Positions 8,427 through 16,203 of a stretch of DNA of 64,000 nt are shown piece after piece (position 1 is the stretch's first letter; every line of letters starts with the position of its first letter). The notes beneath the pieces were generated by a model. The model was not told the origin of the DNA. It searched no databases and was given only the letters and a program-made list of their open reading frames with translations. Origin of the DNA: Thermogemmatispora carboxidivorans (GTDB taxonomy: Bacteria > Chloroflexota > Ktedonobacteria > Ktedonobacterales > Ktedonobacteraceae); NCBI RefSeq assembly GCF_000702505.1, contig NZ_JNIM01000001.1, forward strand, positions 1,612,001-1,676,000, given 5' to 3'. A program made the translations under genes and the position numbers.

Positions 8427-10205
8427 TCAGAGCTGTCTTGTCTCCGCTGAGTTGGGGCTCTGCGGCAGGCTAAAGTAGAAGGTGCTGCCCATCCCTTGCT
8501 GATTGCTGGCGTAGCCGATGCGGCCTCCGTGGGCTTCAACAATGGCGCGGGCAACGTAAAGGCCGAGGCCGATCCCCGAATACTGGCGACTGGCAGCGTT
8601 GCGGACCCGATAGAAGCGCTCGAAGATGTGGTCGAGGTATTCAGGGCTGACCCCGATGCCTTCGTCGCTGATGCTGACCAGGAATGCATCGTTTGTGCTC
8701 TCCAACCGCACTGTGACATGTCCCCCTTGAGGTGAGTATTTGATGGCGTTGTCCAGGATGTTGCCCACCACCTGGGCGATGCGCTGGCGATCGGCGATCA
8801 CCTTGCTGTCCTGGACTTGCAAATCGAGCTGGACGATGTGCTGCTCGGTGTTGGCCTGAGCCAGACGCACCTGCTCGGCCAACAGGTCTGCCAGATAGAA
8901 AGGCGTGTATTGCAGATCCAGGCGTCCCCATTGCACACGCGACAGATCGAGCAGATCGCTAACCAGGCGCTCCAGGTGCTCGGCCTGGCTTTGTACGATG
9001 TAGAGGCTTCGCAAATCGTAACTTTCTGGTGGCTCGGGCTGCTCGCGGCCCTCACGCGCTTGCTGGCGTAGACGCCGCTCCAGACGCCGGACAAGGTGCT
9101 GGGTGTAGCCTTTGATGGCGGTCAGTGGGGTCCGCAGCTCGTGGGAGACCACCGAGACGAACTCGTCTTTGAGCTTCTCGATCTGCTTGCGATCGGTGAT
9201 GTCGTTGAGTACCACGACGGCGCCGCTGGGCAGCGGGTGATGGCTATCCTGGCTTAGTGGGGCCGCGCTGATGCTTAAGGTGAGGGGGACGGTCTCGCCG
9301 CTTTCGCCAATGATCAGCTCCTGATTCTTAATGGTCTGTCCGGTCAGGGCCTGATCGACAACGTGGGTCAGCTCGCGTAGCCAGGGCACGTTGCTGCGAG
9401 CAGCAAGCTGGCGGAGAGGTACACCAGGTTCGAGGCGTGTGTCGATCTCAGCCTGCTGGAAGAGCTGCTCAGCAAAGCGATTCAGGGAGACGATCGCACC
9501 TTGGGCATTGGTAATCAGCAGGGCCTCGGCCATGCTGCTGATAATCAGCTCCAGTCGACGCCGCTCAAATTCGGCTTCGCGCCAGAGGGCCTGCTCACGC
9601 TCGCGCAGGCGCATATTCTCCAGGGCGATGGCGGCGTAGTCGGCGATGATGCGTGTGAGCTGCAGGAGCTGAGTATCAAAGATGCCCTCGCGCTCGTGGA
9701 AGAGACTAAGCAGGCCAATGATGCGGTCCTCGACGGCCAGTGGCAGGTGGAGGAAGTCACCGATTTCGCTACCGCCAAGAGGGGATTGTGGCTCCATCAA
9801 AGCCAGGTCATCGGGAGCATCGAGATAGGCAGCGACAGCCAGCTCCTCGGGCGTCACTTTGGGGAAGTCAATAATGTTGGCGGCGCGGGCGATACGCTGG
9901 ATCATCTCTTGGAGAAAGGAGGCGCTGAGGGGATAGCGAGGGATAATGGAGAGTTCGAAGGGGTCGCCTTGCTGGCCTTTGAGCAGGATAGCACAGGCGG
10001 AGAAACTGTATAACTCTTGTAACGTAGCCAGCAGGGCCCGATGGACCTGGAAGCGGTCGTTGGCGGCGACGAAGCGCTTCCCGATGGTGTTCAGATATTC
10101 CATCTCATGGCGGAGAACCGCCAGCCGATCTTCCCCCGATCCTCTGGAAGAGCGGTACGCGCCTTCTGGAAGTGTCGACTGAGACTGCACGCTGCTCTTC
10201 TCCAT
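8427..10205 (-). CDS. Sensor histidine kinase (GAF-PAS-HisKA-HATPase)
   Basis: A soluble, likely cytoplasmic kinase of 592 aa. A GAF-type sensor domain spans about residues 40-200, then a short coiled coil, a PAS domain (about 215-340, starting LELIISSMAEALLITNAQG), the phospho-acceptor helix SVVSHELRTPLTAIKGYTQH (His near 354) and a HATPase with N-box VVGNILDNAIKYSP, SDEGIGVS and GIGLGLYVARAIVEAHGG. No transmembrane segment is seen, so it should sense an internal signal. The gene for a small protein of unknown function lies 30 bases upstream in the same direction, probably in one operon. No response regulator gene adjoins it. Confidence 0.93.
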   Translation of the reverse strand: MEKSSVQSQSTLPEGAYRSSRGSGEDRLAVLRHEMEYLNTIGKRFVAANDRFQVHRALLATLQELYSFSACAILLKGQQGDPFELSIIPRYPLSASFLQEMIQRIARAANIIDFPKVTPEELAVAAYLDAPDDLALMEPQSPLGGSEIGDFLHLPLAVEDRIIGLLSLFHEREGIFDTQLLQLTRIIADYAAIALENMRLREREQALWREAEFERRRLELIISSMAEALLITNAQGAIVSLNRFAEQLFQQAEIDTRLEPGVPLRQLAARSNVPWLRELTHVVDQALTGQTIKNQELIIGESGETVPLTLSISAAPLSQDSHHPLPSGAVVVLNDITDRKQIEKLKDEFVSVVSHELRTPLTAIKGYTQHLVRRLERRLRQQAREGREQPEPPESYDLRSLYIVQSQAEHLERLVSDLLDLSRVQWGRLDLQYTPFYLADLLAEQVRLAQANTEQHIVQLDLQVQDSKVIADRQRIAQVVGNILDNAIKYSPQGGHVTVRLESTNDAFLVSISDEGIGVSPEYLDHIFERFYRVRNAASRQYSGIGLGLYVARAIVEAHGGRIGYASNQQGMGSTFYFSLPQSPNSAETRQL

Positions 10206-10235
10206 TGCTCGCTGCGACGCTAGACCGTCTTCTCT

Positions 10236-10625
10236 TTACGACATGATCGACATGTGCTGGAGCTGGCGGGTCACCTCATCGTGAAGCGGGGTAACAATCA
10301 GGTCGCCGGTGAGTTCCTTCAAGCCCGCAAAACACTCCTCCAGAAGAGCATTCAAACCTGCCGTCAGCTCCTGCGGAGATTGACCACCAAGCTGCTCCTG
10401 GGCAATCGCCGGAGTGACTTCAGTATATGGGATACGCTCAAGAAAGTGAAGAAATGGGTACTTCTCCGCTACTCGCCGGGCCGCGCCTTGCACGAGGACC
10501 CGCGTGGTCACTTTGCCCAGGAGAGGCGCGACACGGTCATCAAGCAGGCGAATGACCTCTAGATAGGCCGCGACAACTGGCTTCCGGGAGTCTGCAGAGC
10601 TGGTGTCTGATGAGTACAGCGACAA
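10236..10625 (-). CDS. Small protein of unknown function upstream of the kinase (129 aa)
   Basis: The product is soluble and mostly helical (VVAAYLEVIRLLDDRVAPLL, then VLVQGAARRVAEKYPFL). The frame begins with TTG at 10625; AAGGGAG lies 6 bases before it and an extended -10 promoter lies upstream, so a TTG start is believable. It ends 30 bases before the histidine kinase and is probably co-transcribed with it. I recognise no domain. A role in signalling with that kinase is inference from position only. Confidence 0.65.
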   Translation of the reverse strand: MSLYSSDTSSADSRKPVVAAYLEVIRLLDDRVAPLLGKVTTRVLVQGAARRVAEKYPFLHFLERIPYTEVTPAIAQEQLGGQSPQELTAGLNALLEECFAGLKELTGDLIVTPLHDEVTRQLQHMSIMS

Positions 10626-10662
10626 TGTTGTCTCCCTTCGCTATGCTCACACTCTCCTTTAT

Positions 10663-10692
10663 ATTATATCACACGCTAACTATCCCGGTCAG
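10663..10692 (-). promoter_or_regulatory. Promoter of the small protein-kinase operon
   Basis: On the minus strand, TATAAT (10668-10663) preceded by TGA forms an extended -10. CTGACC lies 18 bases upstream as a 4/6 match for the -35. The start of transcription would be about 30 bases before the TTG start at 10625. Confidence 0.6.
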
Positions 10693-10790
10693 CTAACTTT
10701 GATTGGAGTCGAAGTAGTTGTATTGACATGTCTTTGCCTTTGATCCAGGAGAGAAGCAGCCCGGCTTTATCAAGTGTTAATACGTATGCC

Positions 10791-10826
10791 TGCTCAATGT
10801 ATTGAGCAAGCGCTGCTCAAAGGAGG
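10791..10826 (+). promoter_or_regulatory. Mutually exclusive hairpins next to a ribosome site
   Basis: Three related arms lie in a row: TGCTCAAT (10791-10798), ATTGAGCA (10801-10808) and TGCTCAA (10814-10820). The middle arm can pair with either neighbour but not both. The third arm runs straight into AAAGGAGG (10819-10826). The remainder of the gap from 10693 to 11054 shows a lone TTGACA at 10723 without a matching -10 and nothing else. Confidence 0.35.
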
Positions 10827-10831
10827 CGATT

Positions 10832-10864
10832 ATGCTCCTGGCAGACGTCTCTTCGGCGGCTTAG
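10832..10864 (+). CDS. Possible 10-residue peptide
   Basis: AAAGGAGG is followed 5 bases later by ATG and a 10-codon frame encoding MLLADVSSAA. The ribosome site is close to ideal, but the frame is tiny, no clear promoter is seen and no gene follows on this strand for 9 kb. It may be a chance frame or a regulatory leader. Confidence 0.25.
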   Translation: MLLADVSSAA

Positions 10865-11054
10865 AAACGGCCAGCTTTCATTTGAACGAGAGCGCCACCT
10901 CAATCGTCGTGCCAGGTGTCAGAGGACGCGAAGGGAGGGCGAAGAGTGGCTCGGACGGCTCTCTCGCGCGTTCTCCCCTCGTCTTTTCTCTAACGCTCTG
11001 ACTGATTTCTGCTCTCTTGCTTCACTGCGGATGAATTTGCCATCGCCCTTTCTT

Positions 11055-13709
11055 TCAGGAGGAGGAAGCGGGACCTGCCTGAGAGTGGCGCGGCACTAGG
11101 CCGAGCAGACGGGCGAGCCAGAGGCGCCAGCCGCGCAGTGCTGGTGGTTGGAGAGCGGTCTGTGATGGTGAATTCCCGAGGCTGCCGTAGCTGGCGGCCA
11201 GATCAAGCAGGCGCTGCCGTGCTTCGTCGCGACGGGCGCGCTCGGCCTCTAGCCTGGCCTGAGCCTGATAGCGCTCTTCTTGCTCGGCGATTGCGTGCAG
11301 AAAGTGTGCGCGACGGATAGAGAAGTGGCTCTCCTCTCCGCTGGCCTGGGCTGTCTGGCCGGGAGTGCCGACCGTGCCGGAGACCTTCGACTCCTGCTCC
11401 TCGCTGATCTGTACGCGGCCTACTTGTTGCAAACGCGGCTCGATCCAGTCATGCAGGGCCAGCATCGAAGCGCGGCGACAGATCGCCTCGATATCGGCGC
11501 CGCTGCGGCCTGGTGTCAGTTGGGCCAGCTCCGCCAGGCTGACATCGGGGGCCAGCGGTTTGCCGCGCGTGTGCACGGCGAAGATTGCCTGGCGATCGGC
11601 TTCATCAGGATAGGTGAGCTCGACGATCAGATCGAAGCGGCCTGGACGCAGCAGGGCTGGATCGATCAGCTCGGGCCGATTGGTGGCAGCCAGCACGATA
11701 ACACCCGTGCGCCCCTCGATGCCGTCCAGCTCCGTCAGCAGCTGAGCGATCACCCGATCGCCGACATGGTTGTCCAGCTCGGCCCCGCGCCGCGGTGCCA
11801 GGGCATCGATTTCGTCGAAGAAGATGATGCAGGGAGCTGCCTGCTTGGCACGCTTGAAGATCTCACGTACCCCCTTCTCGGATTCGCCGACCCACTTTGA
11901 GAGCAGCTCGGGACCTTTGATAGAGATGAAGCTCGCGTTGCACTGGTTGGCCAGGGCGCGTGCCAGGAGGGTTTTACCGGAGCCGGGAGGACCGGCCAGC
12001 AGTACGCCGCGGGGTGGTTCAACTTTGGCCTTGCTATAGATCTCGGGATAGCGCAGCGGCCACTCCACACCCTCGGTCAGCAGCTGTTTGGAGTGGGTCT
12101 GTCCTCCAATGTCATCCCAGGTCGTTTCACTGACCTCGACGTAGACTTCGCGGGTCGTCGATGGCTCGATCTCGCGCAGGGCGGCCTGGAAATCGGCCAT
12201 CGTGATATTGAGATTCACCAGGGTCTCGAAGGGAATATAGCCGCTCTGGTAGTCAATGTAGGGCAGCACGCGGCGGAGCGCGATCATGGCCGCCTCTCGA
12301 CAGAGTGCCTCCAGATCGGCCCCCACAAAGCCGGGGGTCAGTTGAGCCAGGCGAGCAAAATCGACGTCACCAGCCAGGGCGGCGTCGCGTGTGTGGATGC
12401 GGAGGATCTCCATGCGTCCGTAGAGATCGGGGACGCGCAGGGCAATTTCTCGGTCAAAACGGCCCGGACGGCGCAGGGCCGGGTCGAGCGCGTTGGGCTG
12501 ATTGGTGGCTCCGATGACAACAACCTGGCCGCGCGAGGCCATGCCGTCCATTAGGGCCAGCAGTTGGCCAACAATGCGTCGCTCAACCTCGCCACCCATT
12601 TCAGAGCGGCGTGGCGCCAGCGCATCCAGCTCGTCGATAAAGATGATGCTGGGGGCGCGGCGCTGGGCCTCCTGAAAGACCTCGCGCAAACGTGACTCAC
12701 TCTCGCCGTAGAACTTGTTGATGACCTCCGGTCCATTGATCACGAAAAAGGCTGCGTTCGTCTCCGAGGCGACGGCGCGGGCGATCAAGGTCTTGCCGGT
12801 CCCTGGAGGGCCATAGAGCAGCACCCCTTTAGGAGGTTCTACTCCCAGACGATCGAAGACCGCCGGATATTTGAGCGGTAGCTCGATCATTTCGCGAATG
12901 CGCTGTAGCTCCTTGCCCAGGCCCCCGATGTCTTCGTAGCTGACGCGCCCCAGACCGCCTGAGCGCCCGGCCCCGCGGGCCTGAGCGCGGACAATGGTGC
13001 CCGGCTGAACGATGACCGCTTCGACTTCCGCCCGCTCGTCCTGCTCGGCCAGGGGAGCGACGGCTGTCCCCTCTAGCTGCGAGCGGCGCGAAGGGTAACT
13101 GGGTGTGGCGGGCACCGTGCTAATAATCAAGAATTCGCGGCTCGCCGTACCCGGCAGGTTGAGGCGAAGCAGGTCGCCTGTGACGACGGGCAGGCCCACC
13201 AGGTAGCGCGCGATGTACTGCAAGTCGCTCTCTTGAATGGGCGCACCGCGGGTCAGCGGCAGCAGTGTGATCTTCTCCGCTCTCTGCACTCGCGCTTTGC
13301 GGACCGTGACGCGCTCGCCCAGGCCGGCATCGCTATTCTGGCGTACCTGGCTATCCATTTGGATGATGCGCTGCCCGCGCTGCTGCGGGACGCCAGGCAA
13401 CAATCTGGCGGCAGTGGTCCGCGCGCCGCTGATCATGACAATGTCTCCGGGCTGACAGCCCAAAGCCTCGATATCGTGTGGATCGAGACGCGCAACGCCA
13501 CGTCCAACCTGCAAGCCCTCGACGACAACGAACTGCAGGCCCTCATCCTGACTGGCTGTGGCCTTTGTTCCTTCCTGCGCCCCTGGCGTGTCCGGTTCTG
13601 CGCTGTGGCTTGCCGCTGAGGTCGAGACCTCTGGGTCTAAGCGGCTGGTGATTCTTCCAGTTCCCACCTTGTCGGACCCACTGCCGCTGTGATGCTGAGG
13701 CTCCTCCAT
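11055..13709 (-). CDS. Cdc48/VAT-like AAA ATPase with two AAA domains
   Basis: An 884-residue protein-unfolding ATPase of the Cdc48/p97 type, presumably a cytoplasmic hexamer. After a disordered stretch of about 57 residues comes a Cdc48 N-domain (about 58-250: VGRGVARLDPHDIEALG, later a second barrel half). D1 has GPPGTGKT near residue 300, IIFIDELDAL and RPGRFDRE; D2 has GPPGSGKT near 570, IIFFDEIDAL and RPGRFD. Both Walker A and B motifs and arginine fingers are intact. The C-terminal tail of about 100 residues has a charged coiled coil and a hydrophobic end (WRLWLARLLGLV), which differs from the archaeal HbYX-type tail. It stands alone on its strand. The identity is clear; substrates are unknown. 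Confidence 0.93.
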   Translation of the reverse strand: MEEPQHHSGSGSDKVGTGRITSRLDPEVSTSAASHSAEPDTPGAQEGTKATASQDEGLQFVVVEGLQVGRGVARLDPHDIEALGCQPGDIVMISGARTTAARLLPGVPQQRGQRIIQMDSQVRQNSDAGLGERVTVRKARVQRAEKITLLPLTRGAPIQESDLQYIARYLVGLPVVTGDLLRLNLPGTASREFLIISTVPATPSYPSRRSQLEGTAVAPLAEQDERAEVEAVIVQPGTIVRAQARGAGRSGGLGRVSYEDIGGLGKELQRIREMIELPLKYPAVFDRLGVEPPKGVLLYGPPGTGKTLIARAVASETNAAFFVINGPEVINKFYGESESRLREVFQEAQRRAPSIIFIDELDALAPRRSEMGGEVERRIVGQLLALMDGMASRGQVVVIGATNQPNALDPALRRPGRFDREIALRVPDLYGRMEILRIHTRDAALAGDVDFARLAQLTPGFVGADLEALCREAAMIALRRVLPYIDYQSGYIPFETLVNLNITMADFQAALREIEPSTTREVYVEVSETTWDDIGGQTHSKQLLTEGVEWPLRYPEIYSKAKVEPPRGVLLAGPPGSGKTLLARALANQCNASFISIKGPELLSKWVGESEKGVREIFKRAKQAAPCIIFFDEIDALAPRRGAELDNHVGDRVIAQLLTELDGIEGRTGVIVLAATNRPELIDPALLRPGRFDLIVELTYPDEADRQAIFAVHTRGKPLAPDVSLAELAQLTPGRSGADIEAICRRASMLALHDWIEPRLQQVGRVQISEEQESKVSGTVGTPGQTAQASGEESHFSIRRAHFLHAIAEQEERYQAQARLEAERARRDEARQRLLDLAASYGSLGNSPSQTALQPPALRGWRLWLARLLGLVPRHSQAGPASSS

Positions 13710-13981
13710 TGCTCGGTTCCTACTCTTTCGCTGAAAGCTTGCTCTAGTGCTTACCTCTGGGGAATGACAGGCTCACCGTCACTTCCTCTTACTCATTACA
13801 TCTACGCTGCGGCTTGGCTCAGAGTTGAAGATCGCTGGCAGGTTAGGCAGGACAGGCCGGAGCCAGGACAAGCAAGCAAAAAGGCTCTCGTCCGCCTGGT
13901 CAGATCGCCCCTGGGTGGCCGGTGGGACTGGCCACTGGGGAGGGGCAAGCTGATCAGGCGAGGAAGAGCCAGAACTTGTAG

Positions 13982-15133
13982 TTAGCGGGCGGCTCGGGCA
14001 TGCCAGAGCGTGGTACGGGCATCGCGACTGGAGTGATGGCCAGCCTCAATGATCGTGCGGCGCAGGAAATAGCCGCCGATGAGGACCAGAAGTGAGAGCC
14101 ACAAGCTGCTGAGGCTCACGCGCTTCTGCTCTGGCCGCTGGCTTGCCATCCCGTCCGTGTCTGCCTCGCTATGCGTGCGGCGCGAGAGGAGCAGCCGTGT
14201 CTGGAGCAGCCAGGGCAGCAGCAAGCCGCCGATGGCCACGAAGCGCCAGAAGCGTGGCCCGTGCTCGGCTGGTCCATGACCCACGAGGACACGGGCGGCT
14301 CGTCCGGAGCCCCGCAGAAAAGCCAGGAGGGCGAGCTGCTCGCTCAGGAGCGCGCCCCACTCCAGGCGCTCCAACTTGTGCAGAGCGGCGGCAGGCGCAG
14401 CGCTGAGGCGTAACACGAAGGTGATCAGAGCCGAGCTTGTAGAGATGGCCGACGAAATGAAAACCGCGCCGAGCATCTTGCTGCGCGACCAGAGCGGAAT
14501 GCTTGTCGTGGCCAGGAGAACGCCGGTATAGCCTCCCAGGAAGAGAGCGAGCGCCATTCCTGGGAGGGCCAGCAGGCGCTGAGGGAGACGCGCTAGCCAG
14601 TGTGCCCCCCACCAGTGGCCCAGCCAGTGGTCGCGTGCAGCCTGAATCAGGGCGCTCAGGCCGCTGAAGAAAGAGAAGCTGACCAGGCACCAGACGCCCA
14701 TTGACATGGGCGAGCGCACCTTGAACATGCGCAACATATTCAGAAAGCGCTCTGGGCGTCCGAGATCCTTGATGAGCAGCAACGGACAGGGGAGCAAGGC
14801 TAACAACGAGAGATAGTAGCCAGCTCGCCGCGTCGCTCGATCCTCGGGTCCGCCAAAGAGCGCCGCCAGGCTGGCGATGAAATAGCAGCCGGCGGCCAGG
14901 CCGCCCAAGAAAAAGTACCAGACGATTTCCCAGCGCCAGACCGGCTCTTTGAGAGCAGGATAGTCGTAATATGTTGGCTCTTGCTGCTCGCGTTCAGGGT
15001 CTGGATGATAGCCTGTGCTGAGCACTGCCAGGAGATCCATCCAGCCAGTGGCGCGCGAGATCTGCCGGAGCCGTTGCGCCAGGGCCTGGCCCGTGGCGAG
15101 CCAGGCGGAAAAGCTCTGCCTCTCTGGCTGCAT
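13982..15133 (-). CDS. NrfD/PsrC-type membrane anchor of the formate dehydrogenase
   Basis: A 383-aa integral membrane protein with about eight to ten helices, of the NrfD/polysulfide-reductase family that exchanges electrons with quinones in iron-sulfur molybdoenzyme complexes. Typical features are the first helix with FFLGGLAAGCYFIASLAAL, the loop DLGRPERFLNMLRMFKVRSP and MSMGVWCLVSF. The N-terminal 60 residues are soluble. It begins 6 bases after the beta-subunit gene ends, so the two are translationally linked. The anchor replaces the cytochrome b gamma subunit found in E. coli formate dehydrogenase N. Confidence 0.9.
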   Translation of the reverse strand: MQPERQSFSAWLATGQALAQRLRQISRATGWMDLLAVLSTGYHPDPEREQQEPTYYDYPALKEPVWRWEIVWYFFLGGLAAGCYFIASLAALFGGPEDRATRRAGYYLSLLALLPCPLLLIKDLGRPERFLNMLRMFKVRSPMSMGVWCLVSFSFFSGLSALIQAARDHWLGHWWGAHWLARLPQRLLALPGMALALFLGGYTGVLLATTSIPLWSRSKMLGAVFISSAISTSSALITFVLRLSAAPAAALHKLERLEWGALLSEQLALLAFLRGSGRAARVLVGHGPAEHGPRFWRFVAIGGLLLPWLLQTRLLLSRRTHSEADTDGMASQRPEQKRVSLSSLWLSLLVLIGGYFLRRTIIEAGHHSSRDARTTLWHARAAR

Positions 15134-15139
15134 CGCTCG

Positions 15140-16057
15140 TCATCGCCTCCTGAAGGAGAAAATTCCGAACAGACCCAGGGCCAACGCCGCCAGCGCTGTC
15201 CAGAAGGAAGCGGGTAGAACGTGTCTGCTGGGACGTGACGGGCGTTCGGGCAGGTTGTAGACGGCAGGCTCGTCCAGCAGCAGGAAGAAAGCGTGAAGGC
15301 CGCCTTCCAGGATGGTATCGTCGGCGCCATAGAGGCGGGCCTCGCGCAGACCGCGCTCATGCAGCTGGGTCAGACGAGCCTCAGCCTGCTGGCGCAGCTG
15401 ATCGACCGGGCCGAAAACGATGGAGTCTGTCGGGCAGACCTTAGCGCAGGCTGGCTCCAGACCATCCTTCAGGCGATCGTAGCACAGTGTGCACTTGCGC
15501 GCTGTTCCTCCCAACGCATCGCGGGCGATTACCCCGAAGGGGCAAGCGACCACGCAATAGCCGCAGCCGTTGCAGACGTCCTGCTGCACATAGACCGTAT
15601 CGAATTCAGTACGAATGATCGCCCCGGTCGGACAGGCTTCGAGGCAAGGAGCATGAGCGCAATGCTTACAAACGTCGCTCAGCATCAGCCAGCGATCGGG
15701 ATTGAAGAAAGGTAGCTCTGTGGGAGCCGCGACCGTTCCCGCTGTGCCCCCTCCAGCGTGACTGCCCTCCTCATGACGCCCGAGGCGTTCGATAAAGAGC
15801 ACGTGGCGCCAGTTGATCGCGTTCAACTCCCGCGTATTATCATAGCTGGTTCCCGCCCAGACCGGTTCACGAGCAGGGAGCTGGTTCCACTGCTTACAGG
15901 CAATTTCACAGGCTTTACAACCGATACACAGACTGGTGTCGGTAAAAAAGCCCACCGCTGTCTGTGGAGGCAGCGGCTCCTCCTTGCGCAGCGGTTCCAG
16001 CAAGGTGCGCAGCTGCTTGAGCACCCCAGGCAGGGATCTCGCTGCTTCAACCGCCAT
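15140..16057 (-). CDS. Formate dehydrogenase iron-sulfur (beta) subunit
   Basis: Carries electrons from the molybdenum subunit to the membrane anchor. Four ferredoxin-type cysteine clusters are visible: CIGCKACEIACKQW, CKHCAHAPCLEACPTGA, CNGCGYCVVACPFGV and CTLCYDRLKDGLEPACAKVC, enough for four [4Fe-4S] centres. A single C-terminal transmembrane helix (WTALAALALGLFGIFSF) tethers it to the membrane, as in FdnH. The start has AAAGGAG about 9 bases upstream. The alpha gene precedes it by 146 bases. Confidence 0.93.
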   Translation of the reverse strand: MAVEAARSLPGVLKQLRTLLEPLRKEEPLPPQTAVGFFTDTSLCIGCKACEIACKQWNQLPAREPVWAGTSYDNTRELNAINWRHVLFIERLGRHEEGSHAGGGTAGTVAAPTELPFFNPDRWLMLSDVCKHCAHAPCLEACPTGAIIRTEFDTVYVQQDVCNGCGYCVVACPFGVIARDALGGTARKCTLCYDRLKDGLEPACAKVCPTDSIVFGPVDQLRQQAEARLTQLHERGLREARLYGADDTILEGGLHAFFLLLDEPAVYNLPERPSRPSRHVLPASFWTALAALALGLFGIFSFRRR

Positions 16058-16203
16058 AGTCTACTCTCCTTTGCTGCCAGCGTGCCAGAGCGGCGGCACC
16101 GGGAACGGGACGCAGGTGCAGATTGCCAAGACTGCCAGTGCGCGGCCATCTGCACAGCCAGGTTGCCGGGGCCGGAGTGCCGTGCCGCTCTGCGAGTGCT
16201 GAG

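Noticed and set aside
10774..11001. A 75-codon plus-strand gene in the gap after the kinase operon
   Set aside because: No ribosome site before its start, and the composition is not protein-like.
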